From: Sugiyamaella lignohabitans
Lineage: Eukaryota > Ascomycota > Dipodascomycetes > Dipodascales > Trichomonascaceae
DNA: 64,000 nt
Assembly: GCF_001640025.1 (NCBI RefSeq)
Contig: NC_031674.1
Location: 2,666,001 to 2,730,000 of the forward strand
Reading direction: 5' to 3'
Of the stretch, positions 20,676 through 29,782 are shown one piece after another. Below the pieces are notes generated by a model. That model was not told the DNA's origin and did not search any database. It worked only from the letters and a program-made list of their open reading frames with translations. Made by a program: the position numbers and the translations under genes. Each line of letters starts with the position of its first letter. The first letter of the stretch is position 1.

Positions 20676-22124
20676 ATGTCATCTAACGATTCTTATTCGT
20701 CACCCCTCTCATCCCGTTATGCCTCGAAAGAGATGGCCCAATTGTTCTCTCTGAGAACTAGGTTTTCGACCTGGAGAAAACTTTGGTACACTTTAGCTGT
20801 TGCTGAGAAGGAGCTTGGCATTGAGGCCATCACTGATGAAGCTATTCAACAATTGAAGGACAACTTGGTAGTTACTGATGAAGACATTGAGGCTGCTTCC
20901 AAGCAGGAGGCTATTGTCAGACACGACGTTATGTCCCATGTCCACGTCTATGGATTAAAGGCTCCTGCTGCTGCTGGTATTATCCACTTGGGAGCTACTT
21001 CTTGTTATGTTACTGACAATGCTGATTTAATTTTCCTTAGAGACGGTCTTGATCTGCTGATCCCTAAGTTGGTTAACGTTATTGACCGTTTGTCCAAATT
21101 CGCTCTTCAATACAAGGATCTGCCAGTTCTTGGTTGGACCCACTTTCAACCTGCTCAATTGACAACTGTCGGTAAGAGAGCTACTCTTTGGATTCAAGAG
21201 CTTTTGTGGGATTTGCGTAACTTGCAAAGAGCCCGTAACGATCTTGGTCTTCGTGGTGTTAAGGGCACTACTGGTACTCAAGGTTCATTCTTGTCTCTTT
21301 TCCACGGAGACCATGACAAGGTTGAGGAGCTTGATCAAAGAGTTGTTGAGATGCTTGGCTTTGACTATGCTTACCCATGTACCGGTCAAACTTACTCCCG
21401 TAAGATTGACGTCGATGTCTTGGCTACCTTGGCTTCTTTGGGTGTTTCTGCTCACAAGTTCGCTACTGATATTAGACTTCTTGCCAACCTTAAGGAAATT
21501 GAAGAGCCTTTTGAGAAGTCTCAAATTGGTTCCTCTGCTATGGCCTATAAGCGTAACCCTATGAGAAGTGAGCGTGTTTGTTCTCTTGCTCGTCACCTAC
21601 AATCCACCTTCCAAGATGCTACTTCTACTGCCTCTGTACAATGGTTCGAGAGAACTTTAGACGATTCTGCTATCCGTCGTGTATCCATCCCCTCTGCTTA
21701 TCTCACTGCTGACATTGTTCTTTCTACTATGCTCAATATCGTGTCAGGTCTTGTCGTATATCCTAAGGTAATTGAGAGACGTATCAACTCGGAACTTCCT
21801 TTCATGGCCACTGAAAACATCATTATGGCCATGGTCGAGCGTGGAGGTGATCGTCAAGAATGCCACGAGCAAATTAGAGTGCTGTCGCACCAAGCTGCCA
21901 GTGTCGTCAAGGAACAAGGTGGAGATAACGATCTTATTGAGAGAATAAAGGCTACAGAGTACTTCGCTCCAGTAAAGAACGACCTAGATGCCCTTCTCAA
22001 CCCACAGACCTTCGTTGGTCGTGCTCCTCAGCAAACTGAAAAGTTCGTTAAGGTCACTGTCGCTAATGCTCTCAAGGGTCTTGAAAAGCACATCACTTCG
22101 GAGTCTGTTCAACTCCAAGTTTAA
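20676..22124 (+). CDS. ADE13: Adenylosuccinate lyase
   Basis: Ade13 splits SAICAR and adenylosuccinate, releasing fumarate, at two steps of purine biosynthesis. The intronless product is 482 residues, the family norm. The fumarase/aspartase superfamily signature [20 protein letters not shown] is intact, as are RHDVMSHVH, the TSCYVTDN segment and [16 protein letters not shown] with the conserved catalytic histidine region. The codon use is smoother and more biased than in the neighbours, as expected for a well-expressed enzyme. At 21120-21122 a CTG codon falls on the conserved leucine of KDLP, evidence that CTG is read as leucine. Confidence 0.97.
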   Translation: MSSNDSYSSPLSSRYASKEMAQLFSLRTRFSTWRKLWYTLAVAEKELGIEAITDEAIQQLKDNLVVTDEDIEAASKQEAIVRHDVMSHVHVYGLKAPAAAGIIHLGATSCYVTDNADLIFLRDGLDLLIPKLVNVIDRLSKFALQYKDLPVLGWTHFQPAQLTTVGKRATLWIQELLWDLRNLQRARNDLGLRGVKGTTGTQGSFLSLFHGDHDKVEELDQRVVEMLGFDYAYPCTGQTYSRKIDVDVLATLASLGVSAHKFATDIRLLANLKEIEEPFEKSQIGSSAMAYKRNPMRSERVCSLARHLQSTFQDATSTASVQWFERTLDDSAIRRVSIPSAYLTADIVLSTMLNIVSGLVVYPKVIERRINSELPFMATENIIMAMVERGGDRQECHEQIRVLSHQAASVVKEQGGDNDLIERIKATEYFAPVKNDLDALLNPQTFVGRAPQQTEKFVKVTVANALKGLEKHITSESVQLQV

Positions 22125-22178
22125 GTTAAAACCGGTCATATACAAGAAATACCTACATTTATTACCGTTGTGGTCCTA

Positions 22179-22238
22179 CCTCCGGTGGCTGGGGCTCTGC
22201 CCCAGACCCCGTAGCTCCTCTCGCTGCGCTCGAGTCGT
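22179..22238 (+). repeat. GC-rich hairpin repeat, half-copy A (type-1 tail)
   Basis: This copy starts CCTCCGGTGGCTGGGG, has the GGGGC-TCT-GCCCC hairpin, then AGACCCCGTAGCTCCT and the type-1 tail with CTCGCTGCGCTCGAGTCG. It lies between the convergent ADE13 and MED7 stops. No target-site duplication is obvious. Confidence 0.85.
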
Positions 22239-22345
22239 TACGTCGATGAATCCGTCTCAGTATCCAGCGAAACTGTATTCTAGCTTTCTAAAGGCACAAT
22301 AAATCACAAAACTATGTTGAGGAAATAAATAAACTGGATACAAAA

Positions 22346-23284
22346 TTATATCTGAATACCCTGCCGTTGTAGTAGGTCCCACAAGGCTAGGTCCCTAGTT
22401 TTACGGTCTCCAGAAGTTGGAAGTTCATCCTGATGCGATGTACTAGCAAGATATTCTTGGTTGAGGTCCGCAGCCTTGGCTGTTGTTTCCGCTAGTATTC
22501 CAGTCAGCTGTTGGGCTAGACCGGTAATTTTGTTTCGAATTGCGTCATTGGACTCTTTCAGACTGTTGATTTCGCTGCGGCGGGTCTGAATCTGATCCTC
22601 TATTAGCAGCACCAGGCTTTCTCGCGCTTGATGTGGTCTGTATTCATTCAGAAGGTGATGCATATTTATGACTATGACTCTAATATCTTCCACTTTTGCA
22701 GGAAACTTCTCCGGAGCAGTAGCCATGATACCCACTAATTCCAGGAAATTCACCAGGACTGATTTGAGCAGCTTCTTCAGTTCCCAAATCTGCTCCTTAT
22801 GACTAGCTTGAACAGATTCCGAAGCTATAGGGACCACTTCCGAGCTGGAAGATGCAACTACCGTGCCATTACTTCCTTTACCTATATCCTGGTATAATTG
22901 GCGAATTCCAACCTCTTCTAAAGGTAGTAGTTTATCGTCTACTTGCCATATGTTGCCAAATCCACGGTACGAGGTCGTATTAGGGGGCCGTGTCGGTGGT
23001 TCTAGCAAGTTTAATGGAAATTCTAAAGGTTTTTCTGAACTTTCATCTACTGTTTTTGCCAATTCTGCCGGCTGAGATGGCTCGCTTGTTTCTGTTTCTA
23101 TTTTGACTGATACCGTCGGTTGAATACCGTCATTCCCCTGTTCTCCTTTTATTGTGGTTTCTAAGTCATTGGGTTTCTGCTCCTTCCGCTCTCTTTGCAG
23201 TTGTTCAAACTTTTCTATATTTGCTTTCGTAAAATGTTTGTAGTACCAAGGTGGTGGTGGGTACACCGAAGAAATCCCCGACAT
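22346..23284 (-). CDS. MED7: Mediator subunit Med7
   Basis: Med7 is a middle-module subunit of Mediator and pairs with Med21 through its C-terminal coiled coil. The 312-residue product begins with the family hallmark VYPPPPWYYKHFT. It has the RGFGNIW and LYQDIG segments, and LLKSVLVNFLELVGIMATAP leads into the coiled-coil half. The conserved HHLLNEYRPHQARESL motif lies near residues 215-230. The stretch between about residues 40 and 100 is a low-complexity acidic insertion, so the protein is longer than S. cerevisiae Med7 (222 aa). Its 3' flank has TTATTTATTT on the coding strand 13 nt after the stop. Confidence 0.95.
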   Translation of the reverse strand: MSGISSVYPPPPWYYKHFTKANIEKFEQLQRERKEQKPNDLETTIKGEQGNDGIQPTVSVKIETETSEPSQPAELAKTVDESSEKPLEFPLNLLEPPTRPPNTTSYRGFGNIWQVDDKLLPLEEVGIRQLYQDIGKGSNGTVVASSSSEVVPIASESVQASHKEQIWELKKLLKSVLVNFLELVGIMATAPEKFPAKVEDIRVIVINMHHLLNEYRPHQARESLVLLIEDQIQTRRSEINSLKESNDAIRNKITGLAQQLTGILAETTAKAADLNQEYLASTSHQDELPTSGDRKTRDLALWDLLQRQGIQI

Positions 23285-23618
23285 CGTGTCTTGAGTGGTT
23301 CAGTTGGAAATTCAAGATTAGCGATGTTCTGAAGTTAAACAGCTAGTTATATTCGCCCTAGCCCTTATCTAAAGATAAGAACGAACCGGAACTGGGCCAT
23401 AGTAGATTCATAATTAATTATGAATTAACATTTCTAAGATCACACGGGAGTTTGGGTTGAAAGCTCCATTCTAGCAATCATAAAACAACAATCTGAAGAT
23501 GTTAAATCAAAATATTCTACGGTCAAAAGCCAAGACGCTCGCTATACAGGATGTACGGCGTGATAACTTGACCTTGAAGATCTGACCTGAAATCTAATTG
23601 CAATCTACTGTGGACTTA
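23285..23618. other. MED7 / 388-aa gene divergent promoter
   Basis: A 334-bp AT-rich promoter region. I see no further feature. Confidence 0.4.
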
Positions 23619-24785
23619 ATGGCAGCCAAGAAGAAGAAAAGTAAATCAAATTCCAAGGTAGTGGCTACACAGCCAGTGATGGCTGATCCTGGAAATAATG
23701 AAGAGATGCTGGGAGAAGTTAGTCTTGTAGATGGGACAAAACAGTCAGCGCTGGATGAAGTAGCGGCCTCGCAGCCCATAGGTGGGCCAGGGACACATGC
23801 TAACCTCATGCTTCGAATTCGTCAAGACTTGAAAACAAAGTACAACCTGGATGTTCCATACTCTGCTGGAACCAAATTTTCAGGCATTGGGCCTTTTACT
23901 AATCCTATTCTTGAGGGTCTGAAGCCAGATCAAGTGGAGGAACATTTGGAGTCTGTCCCTTTAGAATATCTAGATCCACGAATAGATGGCTATCAGCTCT
24001 TCTCAAGCCAAGACATTGATCAAATGTTATCTGACTATACTGATGTAGATGCTGTTACTAGAGACATTGATCGTGAGCGGTCAACTAGCAATATTTCTGA
24101 AGGAATAACTACGCTAAAGTCGTATTTACGGCCAGATGAATATCGCGAGATGCTGTCATATCTTTATTATTCTTTGGCCGAAGAATCAGTATACAACAAG
24201 TATTCTAAGAAGTGGGACGAGGAATCTATTGCTTCTGACTCTACTAATGATTCGACAAAGACTTTAAATGGATCTGTCGATGGGGCAGACGACGTGGCTA
24301 ATGGAAATGATAATGTGACTTCAAGCAGTTACATCGATAAATCTACTGCTGATAGGGATAATTTTGGCGAAAAGAAGAGTACGGGGTCTCCAGTCCTACG
24401 GTCAGATGAACTGAACCCGCCAAAAGTAGGATTCCTCGACGGCAATGCTCTCTTAATAAAAGCAGTTAGTAAGGCAATTGCACCTACTTTGTATGATAGG
24501 CTGGATCAAGAAAATCGTGATCTTCCAGATATTGCTAGCAAAGATGTCTCTATTGAGACAGATAGTCCAAAGGGCAGTTCACCATCACTGAACATGATGA
24601 TTGAAAGACGGAGGGTACTGATGGATCTCGAATATTGGTTCAAATTGCAACTCGCGGCTGCTCGTGTTGATGGACTCCGTGCTGCAGCTACGAGAGTCGA
24701 GTCGGAAGTGGAAGCAGATACTTTGAGTGCAACCGAAGCTCGCAAGTCTATGCTTAATGTTCCATTTTACGAAACGTTGTTTTGA
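23619..24785 (+). CDS. Unrecognised 388-aa protein
   Basis: I do not recognise this protein. It starts at the ATG at 23619 (MAAKKKKSKSNSK), giving a lysine-rich N terminus that could act as a nuclear or nucleolar signal. An in-frame non-ATG extension to 23598 is not needed. A conserved-looking block lies around residues 70-135 (NLMLRIRQDLKTKYNLDVPY and ESVPLEYLDPRIDGYQLFSS). A Ser/Asp/Asn-rich stretch fills about 200-265. The C-terminal helix (MDLEYWFKLQLAAARVDGLR) is rich in Ala, Arg and Glu and may be a coiled coil. There is no membrane segment. TATTTATTTT at 24808-24817 follows the stop. Confidence 0.7.
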   Translation: MAAKKKKSKSNSKVVATQPVMADPGNNEEMLGEVSLVDGTKQSALDEVAASQPIGGPGTHANLMLRIRQDLKTKYNLDVPYSAGTKFSGIGPFTNPILEGLKPDQVEEHLESVPLEYLDPRIDGYQLFSSQDIDQMLSDYTDVDAVTRDIDRERSTSNISEGITTLKSYLRPDEYREMLSYLYYSLAEESVYNKYSKKWDEESIASDSTNDSTKTLNGSVDGADDVANGNDNVTSSSYIDKSTADRDNFGEKKSTGSPVLRSDELNPPKVGFLDGNALLIKAVSKAIAPTLYDRLDQENRDLPDIASKDVSIETDSPKGSSPSLNMMIERRRVLMDLEYWFKLQLAAARVDGLRAAATRVESEVEADTLSATEARKSMLNVPFYETLF

Positions 24786-25718
24786 AGGCACTTCTTTAGA
24801 ACAACCCTATTTATTTTGTTATAAGAATTTTATAATCATTCATATTCACTAGTTTTTGATAATTCAGCGTTGGGTAAATACAAGACTACGATGAACACTC
24901 GAGTTTGGTTAGAGCACAATAATGATCAAAAAAATCTCAAAAGCTGTACGATACTTTGGCCTAAGTTGAATCGATCAGGTATTCAGCCAATGCTTGGATA
25001 TTGAAAGGGCTGCCTAATAGTTGATTCACCCGCTGGTCAAATAACATGTCCCACGACACAGCAGGCAGCTTTGAATTACAGGCATCACGAATTCCATGTA
25101 TAATTTTTTGTTACCATTAAACCTCATTTTTGTTGTGCTGAGAGATTTGTTGCTTTTATCGTTTTTGTACCGGCAGTAGAGACCCCTCTGATTTCTTGAT
25201 TATCAAACTTGTGACGGGCTATTGTAACCATTTGTGCATCCCCCTGAAATAATTATGTATGACAGTGTCTATCTGTCAGGAAATATGCATCAAGTATGCA
25301 AGGTTGTAACGTCTAAGTACGAACTATATAGTGCAGCTATTGTCCTGTAGCCAGACTCTGCTATGTTTCTATCTATACAAATACTAAAACATAGAAAAAA
25401 AAAAAAATTGGGGACCTTGGGATTTCTAGATTAAGCATTTATATAATGGGAACATTTTCAGCAAACTACATCTAGTACACTAACTTTTGTCTGACATACC
25501 GCAACGAACTTTCCAGTCAAATTCAGGGGTATAGCGATATTAGGGTTTTTACACGGCTGTCATGTTGCGATTTTCCAGAGCCGTCCAAGCAGACATCCTT
25601 TAACATCGTAACAGCATCAGGGACTGGAACCCAGAAATTAGCATAACTAATAGTGGAAACTAATTGATTCATTGACACTTCTTGCTTCTAACCTGGCTCA
25701 ATAGTAAAACTTATCAGA
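24786..25718. other. Intergenic before ERV14
   Basis: 933 bp without a supportable gene, with a TATTTATTTT motif just after the upstream stop and a run of 13 A near 25395-25407. A small RNA gene cannot be excluded by eye. Confidence 0.4.
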
Positions 25719-26325
25719 ATGTTCCTTTATCTCGCCGCAGTGTTCCTTAACGGAGCCAACCTCTTTTTGCAAGTGTTCTTCGCCGTCATGTTCTCGGATC
25801 TCGAAGCCGACTATATCAACCCTGTCGACCTTTGCAACAAACTTAATATGGTACGTGTGTCTACGGGCTGTAGATGCCTCCGGCGGCTGGGGCTCTGCCC
25901 CAGACCCCGTAGCTCCTGCTTCGCAGGAGGTTGCTGGGACTGCCACGAGAACGACTCGAGCATAGCGAGAGGAGCCACGGGGTCTGGGGCAGAGCCCCAG
26001 CCGCCAGAGGCTTGTCGACCCCTCAAGTATCGAGCTTTGCAGCTACTAACAGATCTAGTACATTTTGCCTGAGGCTGGACTACACGCATTTATCACTCTG
26101 TTGATGCTCATCACCGGCAAATGGTTCTCATTTTTGATCAACGTCCCATTGTTGGCTTACAATATCCGCAAGGTTGTCACCAACACTTATCTGCTAGATG
26201 CTACAGAGATCTTCCGTACAGTGAGCAAGCATAAGAAAGAGACTTTTATTAAGCTGGGATTCCACCTTGTGTTGTTCTTCTACTACTTGTATGCCATGAT
26301 CATGTCTATTGTAGCTGAAGAGTAG
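25719..26325 (+). CDS. ERV14: COPII cargo receptor Erv14 (cornichon), one intron
   Basis: Erv14 is the cornichon-family receptor that loads membrane proteins into COPII vesicles at the ER. Exon 1 (25719-25850) ends in the hallmark DLEADYINPVDLCNKLNM; exon 2 (26059-26325) resumes with YILPEAGLHAFITLL. The total is 132 residues with three hydrophobic segments, the usual size. The conserved LLDATEIFRTVSKHKKETF loop is the COPII/Sec24-binding region of the family. The 208-nt intron (GTACGT donor, TACTAAC branch) contains a complete 137-bp inverted-repeat element. Unspliced, the first frame runs open through the whole element to about 26069, so retention would give an aberrant 117-residue protein. 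Confidence 0.95.
25875..26011. mobile_element. Complete GC-rich inverted-repeat element in ERV14 intron
   Basis: This is a 137-bp unit bounded by near-identical inverted ends of about 42 bp: 25875-25916 and its reverse complement at 25970-26011. Inside the left arm the type-2 tail CTCCTGCTTCGCAGGAG forms a hairpin; next to the right arm lies the type-1 tail, reverse complement of CTCGCTATGCTCGAGTCGTT. It has no coding capacity and resembles a MITE. No clear target-site duplication is seen. A second complete copy in the opposite tail order lies at 29018-29157. Confidence 0.75.
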
Positions 26326-26432
26326 GCTTAAAACCTGACCCAGATAGAATTTCGACGACTATAATGACCAATGCTATGTACTATAGTGAACCGGAAAAAT
26401 ATAAAGTGCATTTCCTCAATTGGCCGCTAGCG

Positions 26433-26490
26433 TGGCTCCGGGGTGCTGTTGGGTTCTGCCCCACTCTCCGAAGCTCCACTTGGTGCGCTT
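26433..26490 (+). repeat. Decayed GC-rich repeat copy D
   Basis: The series TGGCTCCGGGG, GGGTTCTGCCCC and the GAAGCTCCACTTGGTGCGCTT tail parallels the repeat consensus in order and spacing, with many substitutions. It lies between convergent ERV14 and the carrier-like gene, 420 bp from the complete intronic copy. Confidence 0.5.
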
Positions 26491-26675
26491 AAATAGTGTA
26501 GTAAGCACGCTACCCAGCTAAAGTTCACTCCGTCGCAGATAAGTTCAAGTATATATGCAAAAGCAGAATCTATAATCTACGAGCTCTAAGTCTATAACTT
26601 TTAGGAATATGCAGGGAACAACAAAAAAACAACACAAAATATACAAAATGCAAACCAGGCTCTAGCAACCTCTTT

Positions 26676-27362
26676 CTATAACAATGCAATAAGCTCAGTG
26701 GCACTGGTAACTTGGACAGATATAACAGTACCAATAAGGAACATACTCTTAAAAACGTGAGAAGCGAGGTTCCTTCCTCTGAATCCCTCCACAGCACCCA
26801 TGACAGAGCTAGCAACACCGCCCGCGGTAGCTCCTAGACACCAACAGTACCAGAATGGCTTGGGAGGAAATGGATCTCCCTTCCGCGTGGCCAAATAAGA
26901 GAAGGTAGCAAATCCAATCAGCATTCTGCTGGAATAATTGGCCAGGTTTTTGACGAGCTGCAGACTGGGTTTCTGCCTTTCGTATAGCAAACTGTATGTA
27001 GCAAGCTCCGTGAAACCACCACTGGCACCGGCCAAACTGGCTTTCATCCAAATGGGGATTGGCATCTTTTGAGTCTCACTGTAAGTAATATCAAAAGTCC
27101 AGAATCTAACAAACATTCGAGACAGATGTGGAAGAGTATGCTGCTTAGCAAAAGTGGAGACTTTGAACTCAGGGTTCGAGATCCGCCGTGAAATAGCCTC
27201 TATGGGTAGACTAGCCAAACCGGCAGTTATACCAGCACTGGCAAACAACATCTGGTGGGAAAATGATGGGATATTATCTAGGAACACATTCTTAGGTAGG
27301 TGCGAAGTTGGAATAGATACATGTGTATCACGGTTAGAGAAATTTTGAATCTCCGTAGCCAT
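26676..27362 (-). CDS. Carrier-like mitochondrial membrane protein (uncertain)
   Basis: This is a 228-residue intronless protein with three similar Gly/Ala-rich hydrophobic modules: FASAGITAGLASLPIEAISR near 40-59, MKASLAGASGGFTELATYSL near 106-125, and CLGATAGGVASSVMGAVEGF near 174-193. This threefold pattern resembles the mitochondrial carrier family, but the PX[DE]XX[KR] signatures are degenerate: only the first keeps Pro-Ile-Glu. It could therefore be a divergent carrier-fold protein without transport activity, or an unrelated small-residue membrane protein. The location in mitochondria is inference. I do not recognise a named orthologue. Confidence 0.6.
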   Translation of the reverse strand: MATEIQNFSNRDTHVSIPTSHLPKNVFLDNIPSFSHQMLFASAGITAGLASLPIEAISRRISNPEFKVSTFAKQHTLPHLSRMFVRFWTFDITYSETQKMPIPIWMKASLAGASGGFTELATYSLLYERQKPSLQLVKNLANYSSRMLIGFATFSYLATRKGDPFPPKPFWYCWCLGATAGGVASSVMGAVEGFRGRNLASHVFKSMFLIGTVISVQVTSATELIALL

Positions 27363-28093
27363 TTTGAAGACGGGGTGTGTTAGCGTTGAAACAGTATAAA
27401 GAAGTCAAAATGATAGCGAAGTCCAACCCATATATTTATAAAATGTATGATACCAATATGACTAAGTTATCATTACCGAAGCGAAGATCATCAGTACATA
27501 GCATTTAGTCACGGTCGGAAAAATTAACGTTATCAGATCAGCAATCAACCCGCTTTAGCGGCCTAAGCCTAAACAGGAAGACGGTCACATCACGGAGAAA
27601 TCCATGTCGGAGATATGCCATCCAAGCTTCGTCTAATTTCCGTGCAAGTGAGTACAATATGGCTGAAAACACAATAGTCCGACGAGCGAACAAGTAGACC
27701 ACTATACTACTATGACCGGTGATGTATTGCATTTCCGCTAGTTAGCCAGCTATGGCCGAAAACTGGACCACAAGCAGCACGCCGGCCCATCCTGTTTTGA
27801 CCTGTTGACCCAAACTCCCCAAAACAATCAGCCAATCACCATTAAAAATTCATGAGCAGTTCGAAATTGAAATAAAGTCTTCTCGCCAGCCAATGGAAAC
27901 AGCAACAATTCATTACTCAATTGCCAGAATAACCGGGGCGAATAACCGGGGCCCTAGCACCCGATACATTCGTAACACGGCTCATAAAAACAGAAATCCC
28001 TTACTAATGGTATCGGTCCAACAGCCACTCCGTGCCGACCGAACCTACCCACCCAACCCCCGGCCCGTCCGCAGCCCATCCAGGTCGGTCCGA

Positions 28094-28148
28094 GCTCTCC
28101 GCGAAGCGGAGCCACGGGGTCTGGGGCGAAGCCCCAGCCGCCGGAGGC
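28094..28148 (-). repeat. GC-rich hairpin repeat, half-copy E (type-2 tail)
   Basis: In reverse orientation it reads GCCTCCGGCGGCTGGGG, with hairpin loop GGGGC-TTC-GCCCC, then a variant tail hairpin CTCCGC-TTC-GCGGAG. Compared with other copies, loop and tail stem differ but both stems remain paired. Confidence 0.85.
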
Positions 28149-28485
28149 AAAAACACCACCACCGCCAATAAGCGTCACCCCACTCACCACTTCAACGGTG
28201 TCGTTTGGCAAAAATATACAGAACGCGTGTTGTAGCCAGCCAGCCGATGGGCGACGAGTCAGAACCGACTCTTTCAGGGGTATTTACTAACTATGCATGG
28301 ATCAGCGACAATAAACCGCAGCAGTGCAAATAATAAAGCGACTTGGAATGTGCTCTAAGGGCACTAACGAGCTATAGAATAGCATCTGCTTGTCTATACT
28401 ACGATTAGACATGTCACGATCGGACGACCCTGCTTGTTCTATTAATAACAGTTTTTGCCGGTCGTGAACTATGGGGGTCGGACCT

Positions 28486-28545
28486 GCCTCCGGCGGCTGG
28501 GGCTGCGCCCCAGACCCCGCTGCTCCTCTCGCTGCGCTCGAGTCG
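28486..28545 (+). repeat. GC-rich hairpin repeat, half-copy F (type-1 tail)
   Basis: It matches the consensus from GCCTCCGGCGGCTGGGG, with loop variant GGGGC-TGC-GCCCC, AGACCCCGCTGCTCCT and the CTCGCTGCGCTCGAGTCG tail. The second half of the element is absent; unique sequence follows. Confidence 0.85.
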
Positions 28546-29017
28546 TTTTTTCGGGGGTTGGCAGCTCAGTGTAGTGAGTGAGCTTTGCTCTTCGGAGACT
28601 AGCTAGCAACCAGGGGTAGTGGTGCTGTTCCTGGCTGCAGTGGTAATAATATCCTTATATAGTGTGACTGTTGCTGGCTAGTGCCTGGTGCCGGTAGCAC
28701 CGATTATAATAATAGTGACACATGCATTGACCGAGACATGCGTCAAGAAAAGCCGATCCAGGCTGATCTCGAGCTGATCTAGCGGCAGAGTGAGGGGTCA
28801 ATAGCGCCATGTCTGAGGCATGCTATGGTGACTGTTGATACAGCTAAAACTGCCACTCTCTGGATATAAATAAATTTAAATTTTTCGTACCATAAGGCAC
28901 TGGTCACATGTGTCGCAAGGACCACCTGGTTTGAGATAAGCTCGAACTATTGGCCCAGAACTAGCTCATTCTGGCCCAGTGTCACTCCAAGATCGAGGTC
29001 TTTGGGGGATGCATGCA

Positions 29018-29157
29018 GCCTCCGGCGGCTGGGGCTCTGCCCCAGACCCCGCTGCTCCTCTCGCTGCGCTCGAGTCGGGTCGTGTGGACTCCCCCCATAA
29101 AACTCCTGCGAAGCAGGAGCAACCAGGGTCTGGGGCGGAGCCCCAGCCGCCGGAGGC
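29018..29157. mobile_element. Complete GC-rich inverted-repeat element (G/H)
   Basis: A 140-bp unit with inverted ends: the left arm from 29018 (GCCTCCGGCGGCTGGGG) and the right arm ending at 29157. The left arm continues into the type-1 tail and the right arm into the type-2 tail hairpin at 29103-29119. The loops differ between arms (TCT on the left, TCC on the right when read in the same sense). The centre, about 29074-29102, is loosely similar to the centre of the ERV14 intron copy. No target-site duplication is obvious. Confidence 0.75.
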
Positions 29158-29712
29158 ACCCTCCGACCGCGCCATGGCTCTAGTGAGCATGGGCCAAGAC
29201 TAGATCAGAATCAGTCAACAGCTGCAGTGCAAATAACTGGCGCTAGCTGCGGAAAATATGCACAAGTGTCTCTCAGGTATGCACGGCCGGTGCACAGTGT
29301 GCTCGTATTAGGAGGGGGTTGTGTTACATGGCCGGTGATTAGTGGTGTCGGGAGCCCAAAACAGGCTGTTTGTCATCCAAAGCAGTTGTGGCAATGCCAC
29401 CATACCGCCAGTTCTATAGATAGCATCGTTTTTCTGGCTGCCTGTTGTGAGGGAACCAGAATAGGAGTCTAACAGTGCTAGAATCGAGGACGATAGAACG
29501 AAACGAGGAATTAGAAAAAACAGGTTGTGACCGCTCTCAGCCACCGCTATCTCTATTGAGTTCTATCTTAGTTGACACTAAAGTTGTCTATCGCAAATCA
29601 GGCTCAGTCAGGCCTCTATCTCACTTCCTGCGGCATTCCGGCAGCAGCAGCCAGCAGTAGTTTCTGCCGCAGCTTTGTCGGTCGTCCCAGCAGCAGCCCG
29701 GCAAAAAGTAGC

Positions 29713-29782
29713 CCAGCAGCAACCGGCCAGCAGCAACAAGCCAGCAGCAACAAGCCAGCAGCAGCCGGCCAGCAGCAGCCCA
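29713..29782 (+). repeat. 14-bp minisatellite, five units
   Basis: Five tandem 14-bp units begin with CCAGCAGCA: the endings are ACCGG, ACAAG, ACAAG, GCCGG and GCCCA. Upstream 29640-29712 has looser CAGCAG-rich sequence. The 14-bp period shifts frame each unit, so it is not a coding repeat. Confidence 0.75.

Noticed and set aside
25811..26089. Antisense open frame across the ERV14 intron
   Set aside because: It reads through the stop-poor GC-rich element and the opposite strand of ERV14; the same peptide fragments recur wherever the repeat lies.
27893..29203. Several 60-90 codon frames with a WGSAPDP-like peptide
   Set aside because: They come from the GC-rich repeat in different frames and strands, with no shared start or codon pattern.
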